Positions 43,245 through 52,060 of a stretch of 64,000 nucleotides of DNA are shown here, in pieces. This DNA is from Bacillota bacterium (GTDB lineage Bacteria > Bacillota > Clostridia > Peptostreptococcales > Anaerovoracaceae): NCBI GenBank assembly GCA_023415235.1, contig JAEZLP010000012.1:56685-120684 (forward strand). The letters run 5' to 3'. The notes below the pieces were generated by a model that made no database searches, was not told where the DNA came from, and worked only from the letters and a program-made list of their open reading frames with translations. A program made the position numbers and the translations under genes. How positions within the stretch are numbered: position 1 is the stretch's first letter; each line of letters opens with the position of its first letter.

Positions 43245-43283
43245 AAAAAACGGCGCCGTGCAAAAGCATGGCGCTGTTTTTCT
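43245..43283 (+). terminator. Terminator of the CotF-like gene
   Basis: AACGGCGCC-x-TGC, an AAAA loop, GCATGGCGC-x-GTT and then TTTTCTC: a GC-rich hairpin with a T-tract about 55 bases after the stop. It may also serve the converging racemase gene. Confidence 0.9.
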
Positions 43284-43305
43284 CTTTCCGCAGGTCCTTC
43301 CCGCT

Positions 43306-44403
43306 TTATTCCTTACAAACGATTCTTACGTTGGGGGAATTGGTCGCAAATACAATCGTGGCGTAGCATAGGTCAAATTCCATAACATCGCCCACCTTGA
43401 ATTCCCGTTCAGCATCCTCCACGTCCATGATCAGATGGTCGCTGCTGGCCCCAAGGACTTCGACCCCCTTATCTCTCGGATAAATCATATCCGGATATGC
43501 GACGTCCACTTTGCCCAATCCAAGCAGCGCCCTCTTTCTGACGCCGCGGTCCTCATAGGTTCCCACATTTCCGAAAGCGTCATAGGACAGCTCTCCTATG
43601 GGGTAGCTGGGCTTGTCCTTCAATTCTATGATTTGAGCCTTTAACGTAAAGGCGTCCTGATACATGAAGCTCATATCCAAATGGTACAGATCCCTCAGAT
43701 CCTTGGCAAGGATAATGCCTTCCCCAATTCTCAGGTTGTTGATCCTCTTCGGCATGGTGCCGTTCAACACCATCGGGAAAGAGGAGGTTGCGCCTCCGGA
43801 TATGATGTCCAGCTTTCTTCCGATCGCTTTTTCGATTTCTTCCGCGTCCGCAATCAGCTCGTTCATCTTCTCCGGCGTGGCCTTAATGGAGCCGTAGCAG
43901 CCCAGGTTGGTTCCAACGCCCGCAAGATACAGCCCGTCACACCGGTTTTCCACCATAAGCGCCGCATCGAGAAGCTCCTTTTTATCCCAGAAACCCTCCC
44001 GCAGATCGCCCAGATCGATCATGAGGATTACTTTATGGACCTTCCCCTGCTTCAGAGCTTCTCTGTTGAGAGCCTGAAGAACCTCAATCTCGCTGTTCAG
44101 ACTGATGTCGGTGATTCTCACCGCCTCCTCAATTTCGCTGAGCATGGGAACTCGGATCAGCATATAAGATGCCTTGATGCCGTAATCGATACAGGCCTGA
44201 ATTTGCTCCAGTCGGGAGGATGCGATGAAATCAACTCCTGCTTCCGCAAATTGCTTTGCCCCTTCGGGGATTCCCGTAAAGCCCTTGATGACTCCCGCAA
44301 GTCCGATCCCAAGCTCGCCGCAGCGTTTTACTGCCTGGTCCACATTGTTTCTAAATTTTTTCAGGTCCAGCTCCACCATGGGATAACTTACTTCATTGCT
44401 CAT
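43306..44403 (-). CDS. PLP-dependent racemase, ornithine/alanine racemase family
   Basis: A 365-residue fold-type III PLP enzyme. The PLP lysine is Lys40 in AGVIKGFTG, and later VGTNLGCYGSIK and ISGGATSSFPMV line the cofactor. Length and motifs resemble clostridial ornithine racemase (Orr), which feeds D-ornithine into oxidative/reductive ornithine fermentation, more than the Alr family. However, no ornithine aminomutase genes are nearby, so substrate is open (ornithine, lysine, alanine). Confidence 0.8.
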   Translation of the reverse strand: MSNEVSYPMVELDLKKFRNNVDQAVKRCGELGIGLAGVIKGFTGIPEGAKQFAEAGVDFIASSRLEQIQACIDYGIKASYMLIRVPMLSEIEEAVRITDISLNSEIEVLQALNREALKQGKVHKVILMIDLGDLREGFWDKKELLDAALMVENRCDGLYLAGVGTNLGCYGSIKATPEKMNELIADAEEIEKAIGRKLDIISGGATSSFPMVLNGTMPKRINNLRIGEGIILAKDLRDLYHLDMSFMYQDAFTLKAQIIELKDKPSYPIGELSYDAFGNVGTYEDRGVRKRALLGLGKVDVAYPDMIYPRDKGVEVLGASSDHLIMDVEDAEREFKVGDVMEFDLCYATIVFATNSPNVRIVCKE

Positions 44404-44476
44404 TTTTGTCTCCTCTTTGATTAAATAAATGGTTACTCTGCATCAAATCAATGATCACTTTGCATTAAATGAATGA

Positions 44477-46294
44477 TTACTCGGAATCTATGGTTTTATT
44501 GGCGTCCACGAAGCGCTTGATCTTCTTTCCGGTGGTCTTTTCAAATTCCTCTTTCCGCACGTCTATTTTCCGGATCCTCTTGAAAAACGGAAGCTGCTCG
44601 TTCAATACGTCGATTTCCTTCCAGAGCAGTGCGGCGACATCTTCGTCGGTATAGTTCTCACCCAGAGCATCCTTGACTTCGTCATAATCGGCCCTGATAC
44701 TTGCAAATATGAGAGTTTCTCCGGATTCCTCGCTGTCTTTTCCCCATACGAGACATTCATTCACATAAGGAATTTTGCCGAGATAATTTTCGATTTCCTC
44801 CGGATAAACATTTTTGCCGTTCTTCGTGATAATGACGTTTTTTATTCTTCCGGTGATATGAACGTAATGATCCTCGTCAATATAGCCCAGATCCCCCGTG
44901 TGGAACCATCCGTCCCTGAGGACTTCCGCCGTGGCTTCCGGATTGTTGTAGTATCCCAGCATAATATTTCCGCCCTTTGCGCAGATTTCTCCGATGCCTG
45001 TCTCCGGATCGGGATCGTGGATCTTCAGTTCAAATCCCGGAGGGGGATAGCCCGCTGCGTCGTTCTTAGGATATTTGTCCGGATTCAGCGCGCAAATCGG
45101 AGCGCACTCGGTCAGGCCGTATCCCTGGACCGCGTTGATTCCAAAATCCCGGAAACCCTGCAGTACATCGGGATCAATGGCTGCGCCGCCGCAGATCAGA
45201 ACCTTCATCCTGCCTCCAAACAGCGCCTGGATCTTTTTAAAGAAGATCGGAGCCAGATCAATTCCGAATTTCTTTGTCTTTCTATTCAGTTTGATTATCT
45301 TTCTTAATGTGTCCGCTTTTCCTGATTTTTTTGCATTCTGCCAGATTTTTTTATACAAGCTTTCGAAGATCAGCGGCACGCCTAGGAAAATGGTCGGTCT
45401 TGCTTCCGAAAGGTTCTTGACGATATGTTTCAGCCCTTCGCAATATGCGACAGATGCGCCCCGGTACAGCGGCATCAGAAAGCCACAGGTGCATTCATAA
45501 GTATGGTGGATCGGAAGCACGGAGAAGAATACGTCCTCCGGAACAACTCTGAGCAGCGTTGGGGACGCCATCAGATCCTCCACAATATTGCCGTGGGACA
45601 GCATAACGCCCTTGGCGATGCCTGTGGTTCCGGAGGTGAACAGGATAATACTCATGACATCCCGCTCAATCTGCGCGTCAAGAAAATCTCTGTTTCCGCC
45701 TTCTACGAGGAGCCTTCCCGCTTCTTTGATCTCCTTCCAGGAAAACTCAGTCTCATCGCTGATTTCGGCATCCATATTGATGAGAAATTTCAGGTTTGTT
45801 TCGCCTCCGGCCTTCATTTCCTTGAAAACCGACTCATATTTTTTCGAGTAGATGATACATTCCACATTGGCTTCCTTGACCAGCTGTTTCAGTTCGGAAG
45901 CCCCCAATTCCTTATCGAGAGGAACCACGATCCCGGTACCGCATACCACGGATAAATACGAGATCGCCCATTCGTAGCGATTGTCCCCGATGATCGAGAT
46001 GCTCTTTCCTGCGAGACCCATGGAATGCAGCGCGGTTCCCAGCGCATCCATATCGGATTTTGCTTCCTTGTAAGTCACTCCGCGATAGGGTCCTCCCACC
46101 TTGTCCTTTACATGAAAGGCTACGTTGTCTCCGTACAGTTCCACGCTGGATTCCACCATTTGTTTCAGGTCAATGATGGGCCTGATATCCCGGTACATGA
46201 TGTATTTGTCCGTGCTGTTTTTAACGTCTTCCACCCTTTTCCGGGCATACTCCATCTCTTTTTCCTTTATTGACTGATACTCACTGGCGTCCAT
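44477..46294 (-). CDS. AMP-forming long-chain acyl-CoA ligase
   Basis: A 605-residue adenylate-forming enzyme. Motifs are ILFTSGTTGIAKGVMLSH (ATP), GYGLTECAP, DGWFHTGDLGYID and TGRIKNVIITKNGKNVYPEEIE with the C-terminal KTTGKKIKR lysine. It activates a carboxylic acid through an acyl-AMP to acyl-CoA. It is the intact relative of the pseudogene at 13343. A second ligase gene lies 36 bases upstream on the same strand; the pair are similar but clearly different proteins. Chain length is not readable. Confidence 0.92.
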   Translation of the reverse strand: MDASEYQSIKEKEMEYARKRVEDVKNSTDKYIMYRDIRPIIDLKQMVESSVELYGDNVAFHVKDKVGGPYRGVTYKEAKSDMDALGTALHSMGLAGKSISIIGDNRYEWAISYLSVVCGTGIVVPLDKELGASELKQLVKEANVECIIYSKKYESVFKEMKAGGETNLKFLINMDAEISDETEFSWKEIKEAGRLLVEGGNRDFLDAQIERDVMSIILFTSGTTGIAKGVMLSHGNIVEDLMASPTLLRVVPEDVFFSVLPIHHTYECTCGFLMPLYRGASVAYCEGLKHIVKNLSEARPTIFLGVPLIFESLYKKIWQNAKKSGKADTLRKIIKLNRKTKKFGIDLAPIFFKKIQALFGGRMKVLICGGAAIDPDVLQGFRDFGINAVQGYGLTECAPICALNPDKYPKNDAAGYPPPGFELKIHDPDPETGIGEICAKGGNIMLGYYNNPEATAEVLRDGWFHTGDLGYIDEDHYVHITGRIKNVIITKNGKNVYPEEIENYLGKIPYVNECLVWGKDSEESGETLIFASIRADYDEVKDALGENYTDEDVAALLWKEIDVLNEQLPFFKRIRKIDVRKEEFEKTTGKKIKRFVDANKTIDSE

Positions 46295-46330
46295 TAATCT
46301 TCCTCCTTCTTAAAATTTCGCGGATACGGA

Positions 46331-48052
46331 TCAGGCTTTTCTGGCCGCATACCGCTTGATCTTCTTGGTTGTGGTTTTCTCAAATTCTTCTTCTCGTATT
46401 TCAAATCGCTTTACCCGTTTATAAAGGGGCATGTGCTCATTGATCTCGTCGATCTCCCTTTTCAGGATCCGCCTCAGCTCTTCTTCGGAAACCCTGCCGA
46501 ACTTCTCCTCGATTGCGGGATGGTCCGGGAAAATCTCCGCCTGGACGACGGTGTCGCCCGTCTTTTCGTCTTCCAATCCCCAAACGACAACCTCGCGGAT
46601 ATAATCGCTTTTGCTCAGGTAGAATTCCACTTCCTCCGGGAAAATATTTTTTCCGTTTTTTGTTACGATGACATTCTTCTTTCTTCCTGCAATGTAGAGA
46701 AAACCATCCTTGTCAAAGTAGCCGTAATCTCCCGTATGAAGCCAGCCGTCAACCAGGACCCTGGCTGTCTCCTCTGGGTTGTTGTAGTATCCGATCATGA
46801 CGGAATCCCCTTTGCAGATAATCTCTCCCACTCCGTTCTCATCCGGATCGATAATCCTTATTTCCGTCCCGGGCATAGGCAGTCCAACGGAGGCCGGCTT
46901 ATAATACCGGTCCTTGTTCACCGCAATGATGGGGGCGTTCTCCGTCATTCCGTAGCCCTGGAACATGGTAATGCCCATTGCGTTGAAGTCTTCAATCACC
47001 GTGGGATCTATGGCCGCGGCTCCGGAAATGAACATCCGCATGTGACCGCCCATGGCCTGATGAACCGCCTTGAACAGTTTCTTTGTTGACTTGATATTGA
47101 ACTTGCCAAGCTTCTTGGAGAGCTGAATGGCGGTTCTCATCTTGTCCGCCTTGCCACTCTGTTCGGCCTGCTTCCAGACCTTTTTATGCATGGATTCAAA
47201 GATGAGAGGAACCCCAAGCATGACGGTCGCCTGAGCCTCCGCCATATTTTTTACGATATATTTCAGACCCTCGCAGATCGCTATGGTGCAGCCCTGATAA
47301 ATGCAGGTGAACACATGGCAGGTCAGCTCATAGGTGTGGTGCATCGGCAGCACCGACAATCCGGTCTGGTTATCTGTTACATTCACATATTTGGACATAT
47401 TGTAAACATTGGCGGTAATATTTTTATGAGACAGCATGACGCCTTTGGCCATTCCGGTGGTGCCGGAGGTGAACAGCAGGGCACACATCGCTTCCCGGTC
47501 GATTTCCGCGTCGATAAAATACCGCTGTTCTTCCAGAAGAAGCCGTTTTCCCTTTCTCTGGAGCTGCTTCCAGGAAAGCCTGTCGTCCAGATGCTCCGGT
47601 GCATCCATACTGATGACATATTCCAGGTTGTCCAGTCCCTGCATCGCTTCTTCTATCACAGAGCCGACCTTGCTGGAGTAGACGATTGCGCTGGCTCCGG
47701 AGCGCTCAAGAAGGTTGCGAACCTCCTGGGCAGGCAGCTCCCTGTCCAAGGGAACCACTACGCCGACTCCGTTGACGACGGCAAGGTAAGTCACCACCCA
47801 TTCGTAACGGTTTTCCCCGATCAGCGCCACTTTCTTTCCCGACAGCCCCAAATCCATCAGGGCTGTTCCCAGTTCATCGATATCCGACTTGAACCGGGTG
47901 AATTTTACCGGCACATATTGACCGCCGGGCGCATTTTTTACAAGAAAAGCATTTTTGTCCCCATAGAGGGACGCGCTGGTATTGATCATATCCTTCAGGT
48001 CTCTGACAGGCCTGCATTCGTATTCTTCATCCTTAAATCTGGAGCTGTTCAT
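46331..48052 (-). CDS. AMP-forming long-chain acyl-CoA ligase (second, tandem)
   Basis: A 573-residue ligase with LLFTSGTTGMAKGVMLSH, GYGMTENAP, DGWLHTGDYGYFDKDG and AGRKKNVIVTKNGKNIFPEEVE. ATG 48052 is chosen: AGTGGAGG lies 8 bases upstream, while the longer frame needs a GTG inside that site. First gene of a two-gene unit with the ligase at 44477. Tandem ligases with different specificities are common where exogenous fatty or aromatic acids are used. Confidence 0.92.
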   Translation of the reverse strand: MNSSRFKDEEYECRPVRDLKDMINTSASLYGDKNAFLVKNAPGGQYVPVKFTRFKSDIDELGTALMDLGLSGKKVALIGENRYEWVVTYLAVVNGVGVVVPLDRELPAQEVRNLLERSGASAIVYSSKVGSVIEEAMQGLDNLEYVISMDAPEHLDDRLSWKQLQRKGKRLLLEEQRYFIDAEIDREAMCALLFTSGTTGMAKGVMLSHKNITANVYNMSKYVNVTDNQTGLSVLPMHHTYELTCHVFTCIYQGCTIAICEGLKYIVKNMAEAQATVMLGVPLIFESMHKKVWKQAEQSGKADKMRTAIQLSKKLGKFNIKSTKKLFKAVHQAMGGHMRMFISGAAAIDPTVIEDFNAMGITMFQGYGMTENAPIIAVNKDRYYKPASVGLPMPGTEIRIIDPDENGVGEIICKGDSVMIGYYNNPEETARVLVDGWLHTGDYGYFDKDGFLYIAGRKKNVIVTKNGKNIFPEEVEFYLSKSDYIREVVVWGLEDEKTGDTVVQAEIFPDHPAIEEKFGRVSEEELRRILKREIDEINEHMPLYKRVKRFEIREEEFEKTTTKKIKRYAARKA

Positions 48053-48171
48053 AGATGCTTCCTCCACTTCTTTAGATAAGCTATTTTACCATTATATAAT
48101 TACGGAATCAACACCAACAGACGGATTAAATGGCAGCATGCAACCGCCGATGAGCCGGTGAAATAAAACAC

Positions 48172-48222
48172 GGAACAATATGCAAAACAGACTATGATGC
48201 AGCGAACTGTCATAGTCTGTTT
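48172..48222 (-). terminator. Terminator after the homoserine-dehydrogenase-like gene
   Basis: 13-nt arms AAACAGACTATGA (48185-48197) and its exact complement (48210-48222), followed on the minus strand by TTTTGCATATT. Confidence 0.75.
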
Positions 48223-48257
48223 CATGAATCGTTATTGGGCGATCAGATCCCGAATGG

Positions 48258-49289
48258 TCAATGGTCTGCTATGATTCGGATCAGATCGCTGAATATTCCA
48301 TATCCGGTCTGCTGTATCTCAGGATCGTGTTCTACGATGGTCACGGTGCCCATAAGATCCGTCGTAATGGACACCACGGAGGAAGTGCCTGTAATCGCCG
48401 CCAGCAGGTCCTCCTTATCGATTTCCTCCGGCGCGACCCTGCCGACAATTTTCCCGTTTTCGAGAAAGCCCCGGCAGAGAAGCTTGATGGCCTTGCCTCT
48501 CGCCTCGGCGTCTTTGATCTGTTCCAGCGTAATGTCTTCGATTCCCTTACGCTGTATCCCGTAAGGCGTAATCCCGGCTCCCATCAGTACATTGAGCAGC
48601 GCTGCGGTTTTCGCCGCCGCATCCCAGCCCTCCACGTCCAGAGAGGGATCCGCTTCCACAAAGCCTCTTTTTTTCCCTTCCTTGATGGCATCGTCATATT
48701 CTTTCCCCTTCGCAAGCTCCTCAAGGATGAAGTTTGTAGTGGTGTTCAAAATCCCCTTTACCTCGGTCACCCTGCACATCATCAGGGTCTTTTCCACCAG
48801 ATTGAATACCGGGGTGCCGTCCATGACGGTGGTCTCATAATGGAAACGGACTCCCTGCTGCTCCGCCAGTCGTTTCAGCTCATCAAAGGCCCAGGCCACA
48901 GGCCCCTTGTTTGCCGTGATCGCATGCCTTTTCCTGCCAAGGGCGGCCTTGATATGATCAATGGCGGGCTGTCCTGTAAAAATGTCCAGCGGTGTGAGCT
49001 CAAGCAGCGCGTCATAATCGATCCGCTCTGCGATTTCCATGGAATTCAACCGGGAAAAGCAGGGATTTTCCGGATCAAAGCGCTGTAGTGTTTCCATTTC
49101 CGAAAGAGCTCTCCTCAAATCCACACCCGCTTCGCTGACCAGGCTTCCCCGGCTGCCGGTGGCAATTGCAGCAACTTTCACGCTGCAATCGTATGTTTTA
49201 ATGATTTCTTCCTCTTTCGCCAGAAGCAGTTCCGCAAATGCTCTGCCGGCATTTCCGAATCCGAGCATTGCAATCTTTAATTCTCTCAT
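48258..49289 (-). CDS. Homoserine-dehydrogenase-like NAD(P)-dependent oxidoreductase
   Basis: A 343-residue protein with an N-terminal Rossmann motif AMLGFGNAGRAF. The homoserine dehydrogenase core follows: ITANKGPVA (catalytic Lys), TTVMDGTPVFNLVE, GILNTTTNFILEEL and GFVEADPSLDVEGWDAA. The ACT regulatory domain of many homoserine dehydrogenases is missing. It reduces aspartate semialdehyde to homoserine in the known family, but the short form next to a SufS-like gene may act on another substrate. ATG 49289 preferred over a GTG three bases earlier. Confidence 0.85.
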   Translation of the reverse strand: MRELKIAMLGFGNAGRAFAELLLAKEEEIIKTYDCSVKVAAIATGSRGSLVSEAGVDLRRALSEMETLQRFDPENPCFSRLNSMEIAERIDYDALLELTPLDIFTGQPAIDHIKAALGRKRHAITANKGPVAWAFDELKRLAEQQGVRFHYETTVMDGTPVFNLVEKTLMMCRVTEVKGILNTTTNFILEELAKGKEYDDAIKEGKKRGFVEADPSLDVEGWDAAAKTAALLNVLMGAGITPYGIQRKGIEDITLEQIKDAEARGKAIKLLCRGFLENGKIVGRVAPEEIDKEDLLAAITGTSSVVSITTDLMGTVTIVEHDPEIQQTGYGIFSDLIRIIADH

Positions 49290-49319
49290 CACTTTTTCCT
49301 TTACCGGAGCGCGAAATGT

Positions 49320-50591
49320 TTATCTCTCCTCCGCAAACTCCTTGACGGCCTGTATTGTTCTATCGATGTCGTCCATTGTATTATATGGAGCAAGACCGAT
49401 TCTTATTAATCCGCCCTGTTGGGCAAGCTTCAGCACGTTATTTGTGATTTCGATGGCATAAAAATCCCCGTCCCAAACAAAGATTCCCCGCTCTGCCAGA
49501 AATACGGCCGCATCGTGAGAATTCTTCCCGCGGATGGTAAAGGACACGGTGGAAGTTCTCGCGTATCCTTCCGGTGGTCCGTATAGAGTCACTCCTTCGA
49601 TTTTTCTAAGCTCAGAACGAAGCTTCGCCGCCATGGGCTCCTCATAGGCGTCAATCGCCAGCATGCCCGCTACGATATTTCTTCTCTTTCCGGTCAATCC
49701 TCTCAGCTTTTCTTCAAAAAACTGTTCATGTCTTGATCCAATGTCTGCAATGAAATCCACGGCTCCAGCGACTCCGCAGATGGATTCGAAATTCGGCGTG
49801 CCTGTTTCGAATTTCTCCGGAATCATTGTATTGTCATCGGCCAGTACGCGAATGGTCCTAACCTTCTCAAGAACCTCTCCCTTTGCGTACATGACTCCCA
49901 TATGTGGACCGAAAAACTTATACGCCGAACAGACCACAAAATCAGCGTCGATGTCTTTGACGTCCATGACCTTATGGGGAGCGTAGTGAACCGCGTCGAT
50001 GATGACCAAAGCTCCGACCTCATGGGCCATGGCGATCATCTTTTTCACATCGGTAACCGTTCCGGTTGCATTGGACGCCCAGTTGATCGCAACCACTTTA
50101 GTTTTATCCGATAGTTTTGACCTGTAGTCGTCCAAATCCAGGGTATATGTATTCAGGTCGATCTTTACACTTTTTACTACAATCCCCCGTTCCTCAAGAG
50201 TTCTCAGAGGCGAGCGGTTGCTTTCATGGTCGATATCCGTGATAATGACCTCGTCAGCCGGCTTCATGTCCCTTGCCAAAGCCAGCACCAGCTTGAAATT
50301 GTTCGTGGAGGAGCTTTCACCGAAAGCAACTTCCTCGGGCCTGCAGTTAAAAAACGCCGCCAGGGTTTCTCTGGCTTCCATATGCAGCGCCATAGTCTCT
50401 TCGGAGGTCTTAAAGCAGCCGTGGGCGTTTGCATTGCGATAGAACAGGTAGTCGCTGATTCTGTCTACGACGATTCTTGGAACCTGCGACCCTCCGGGGC
50501 CGTCGAGAAACGCCGCCGGTTTTCCGTTTACGGACTTGCATAGGCAGGGAAACTGCTCTCTGACATAATCGATATCAAACTTGAAACTCAT
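49320..50591 (-). CDS. SufS-like class V aminotransferase / cysteine-desulfurase-like protein
   Basis: A 423-residue fold-type I PLP enzyme. AFGESSSTNNFKLVLALAR, NWASNATGTV, VIIDAVHYAPH and SAYKFFGPHMGVM (PLP Lys) place it in the SufS-like branch of class V aminotransferases (the VC1184-type group). That group is often found outside suf operons, with unknown substrates. ATG 50591 follows AAAGGAGAT; the 33-codon extension has no ribosome site. 30 bases upstream of the homoserine-dehydrogenase-like gene and probably co-transcribed, and divergent from a PucR regulator that may control it. Confidence 0.85.
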   Translation of the reverse strand: MSFKFDIDYVREQFPCLCKSVNGKPAAFLDGPGGSQVPRIVVDRISDYLFYRNANAHGCFKTSEETMALHMEARETLAAFFNCRPEEVAFGESSSTNNFKLVLALARDMKPADEVIITDIDHESNRSPLRTLEERGIVVKSVKIDLNTYTLDLDDYRSKLSDKTKVVAINWASNATGTVTDVKKMIAMAHEVGALVIIDAVHYAPHKVMDVKDIDADFVVCSAYKFFGPHMGVMYAKGEVLEKVRTIRVLADDNTMIPEKFETGTPNFESICGVAGAVDFIADIGSRHEQFFEEKLRGLTGKRRNIVAGMLAIDAYEEPMAAKLRSELRKIEGVTLYGPPEGYARTSTVSFTIRGKNSHDAAVFLAERGIFVWDGDFYAIEITNNVLKLAQQGGLIRIGLAPYNTMDDIDRTIQAVKEFAEER

Positions 50592-50721
50592 CTTTTTATC
50601 TCCTTTCCAGGCATCCAATCTACACATCTTCACTTGTTTTCGACTATGGTTTGTTTTTTTCAGTTTAACATCGGTTTTGGCCGGTTTCAATTGTACCTGC
50701 TGAAAAACGCCGACCTGGTTT

Positions 50722-50736
50722 TTGTAATTTTTACAA
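50722..50736. promoter_or_regulatory. Palindrome in the divergent pucR / SufS-like promoter region
   Basis: TTGTAATTTTTACAA is a 6-bp inverted repeat around three bases, between the two divergent genes. It is a candidate operator for the PucR-family protein; no consensus is known to me for this subgroup. Confidence 0.4.
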
Positions 50737-50755
50737 TAGTTTTACCCTCCCCTTA

Positions 50756-50784
50756 TAGACAGGCGCCTCGACCTTTAATATAAT
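50756..50784 (+). promoter_or_regulatory. Promoter of the PucR-family regulator
   Basis: TAGACA (50756-50761) and TATAAT (50779-50784) on the plus strand with a 17-base spacer, 26 bases upstream of the ATG. Confidence 0.65.
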
Positions 50785-50810
50785 GGATTCAGAAAGGACG
50801 GTTCTAAATC

Positions 50811-51953
50811 ATGCTGACGGTAATGGAGCTTCTCACTTTCCCCTTGTTCCGAAATTTCAGGCTCGTATCCGGTTACGGCGGACTGTACAACAGGATCACC
50901 GGAACGGGAATCTTTGAATGGGAATCCTCCTACGAGGTTGAGAGGAACTTCGAGCAGGGCGAGTTTGTCATTACGACGCTGTCCCTGTCCAAAAACGACC
51001 CCGGCCTGGCGGAAGCCAGCATACGGATGCTGATTGATAAAAAAGTCAGCGCCATTGCCATCAAGGATATTTATTTTCGTCAGATCTCCGAGGAATTAAA
51101 GTCGTATTCCGACGACTGCCGTGTTCCGGTTTTCTTCTTTTCAGAGACCTTTTTCGATGACATCATCTATACGATCAAGCATACCCTGCTGACACAAAGC
51201 AGGGATTTCAGCCATGACGAGGAGATCGATGACCTCCTGGACAATCGCCGTTCTCCGGAGCAGATAAGGAAAAAAGCCCTGGAGATCAATCCATTCTTCC
51301 ACTCACGCATCCAATGCTGCTATGGGCTGCCGAAGAAAGGCCACAGTTGGCAGAAGGAACGAAAGCCGTTCCGGCCGGACCCGGAGGAAATCGTCTATTC
51401 CGTATTGGAATACCGCCGGGGGCTTCTCGTGATATACACCGAAAGGACACCTTCCGCACAGGAGGATAGGTTCTTGTCCTTTCTTGAAAATTCCGGGCTG
51501 AGACAGTGCTTGACAAACATTGGTCTCGGCAGCGCTGTAAAGGGACTGGAGAATCTGGGCGCATCCATTCAGGAAAGCTGGTTCGCATCGATCAGCAGTC
51601 AGATCGATCAGACTGAAATCCGTCGTTTCCGGGATGCGGGGCTGGATCAGATTCTGCTGCCCTCCAAGGACGCTCCCTGGATGCGAAACTATTATAAAAG
51701 GCTTCTGGCCGTGATAGAGGGATACGACGCCAGACATGGGGCCAGTCTCATGGAGACCCTGACGGAGTATGTCAGCTGCGGAGGCGATTTCAAAATGACG
51801 GCGGAAAAGCTGTATCAACACAGCAATACCGTCCGGTACCGGATCGATAAAATACGGAATCTGTTGTCCCTAGGCAGCGAAGTCGATTCGTTTTCCCAGC
51901 TTTCCATTCTCGTTCGGCTGGATAAAATCTATCGGCATGACAACTTGGGATAA
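50811..51953 (+). CDS. PucR-family transcriptional regulator
   Basis: A 380-residue regulator. Residues 1-140 form the PucR N-terminal domain (MELLTFPLFRNFRLVSGYGGLYNRITG, GEFVITTLSLSKND). The C-terminal ~60 residues hold the PucR helix-turn-helix (TLTEYVSCGGDFKMTAEKLYQHSNTVRYRIDKI). PucR-type proteins regulate purine, amino-acid or polyamine catabolism. It is transcribed away from the SufS-like/homoserine-dehydrogenase-like pair and is likely their regulator, though this is by position only. Confidence 0.9.
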   Translation: MLTVMELLTFPLFRNFRLVSGYGGLYNRITGTGIFEWESSYEVERNFEQGEFVITTLSLSKNDPGLAEASIRMLIDKKVSAIAIKDIYFRQISEELKSYSDDCRVPVFFFSETFFDDIIYTIKHTLLTQSRDFSHDEEIDDLLDNRRSPEQIRKKALEINPFFHSRIQCCYGLPKKGHSWQKERKPFRPDPEEIVYSVLEYRRGLLVIYTERTPSAQEDRFLSFLENSGLRQCLTNIGLGSAVKGLENLGASIQESWFASISSQIDQTEIRRFRDAGLDQILLPSKDAPWMRNYYKRLLAVIEGYDARHGASLMETLTEYVSCGGDFKMTAEKLYQHSNTVRYRIDKIRNLLSLGSEVDSFSQLSILVRLDKIYRHDNLG

Positions 51954-51981
51954 TCTGCATGACGACCCTGGATAAAGAAGA

Positions 51982-52016
51982 AAAAAAATGCTGTGCGAAT
52001 TTCCGCACAGCATTTT
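51982..52016. terminator. Bidirectional terminator between pucR-like and permease genes
   Basis: AATGCTGTGCG / CGCACAGCATT arms (51988-51998, 52004-52014) with a 5-nt loop. T-rich tracts on both sides serve the two converging genes. Confidence 0.9.
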
Positions 52017-52060
52017 CTGTTTAAAGCTTATCGCCGTTAACTATTCCCAATCTCAACAGT

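Noticed and set aside
47186..48079. 297-codon plus-strand frame opposite the second acyl-CoA ligase
   Set aside because: Antisense to a motif-complete ligase, with no recognisable domain and no start signal.
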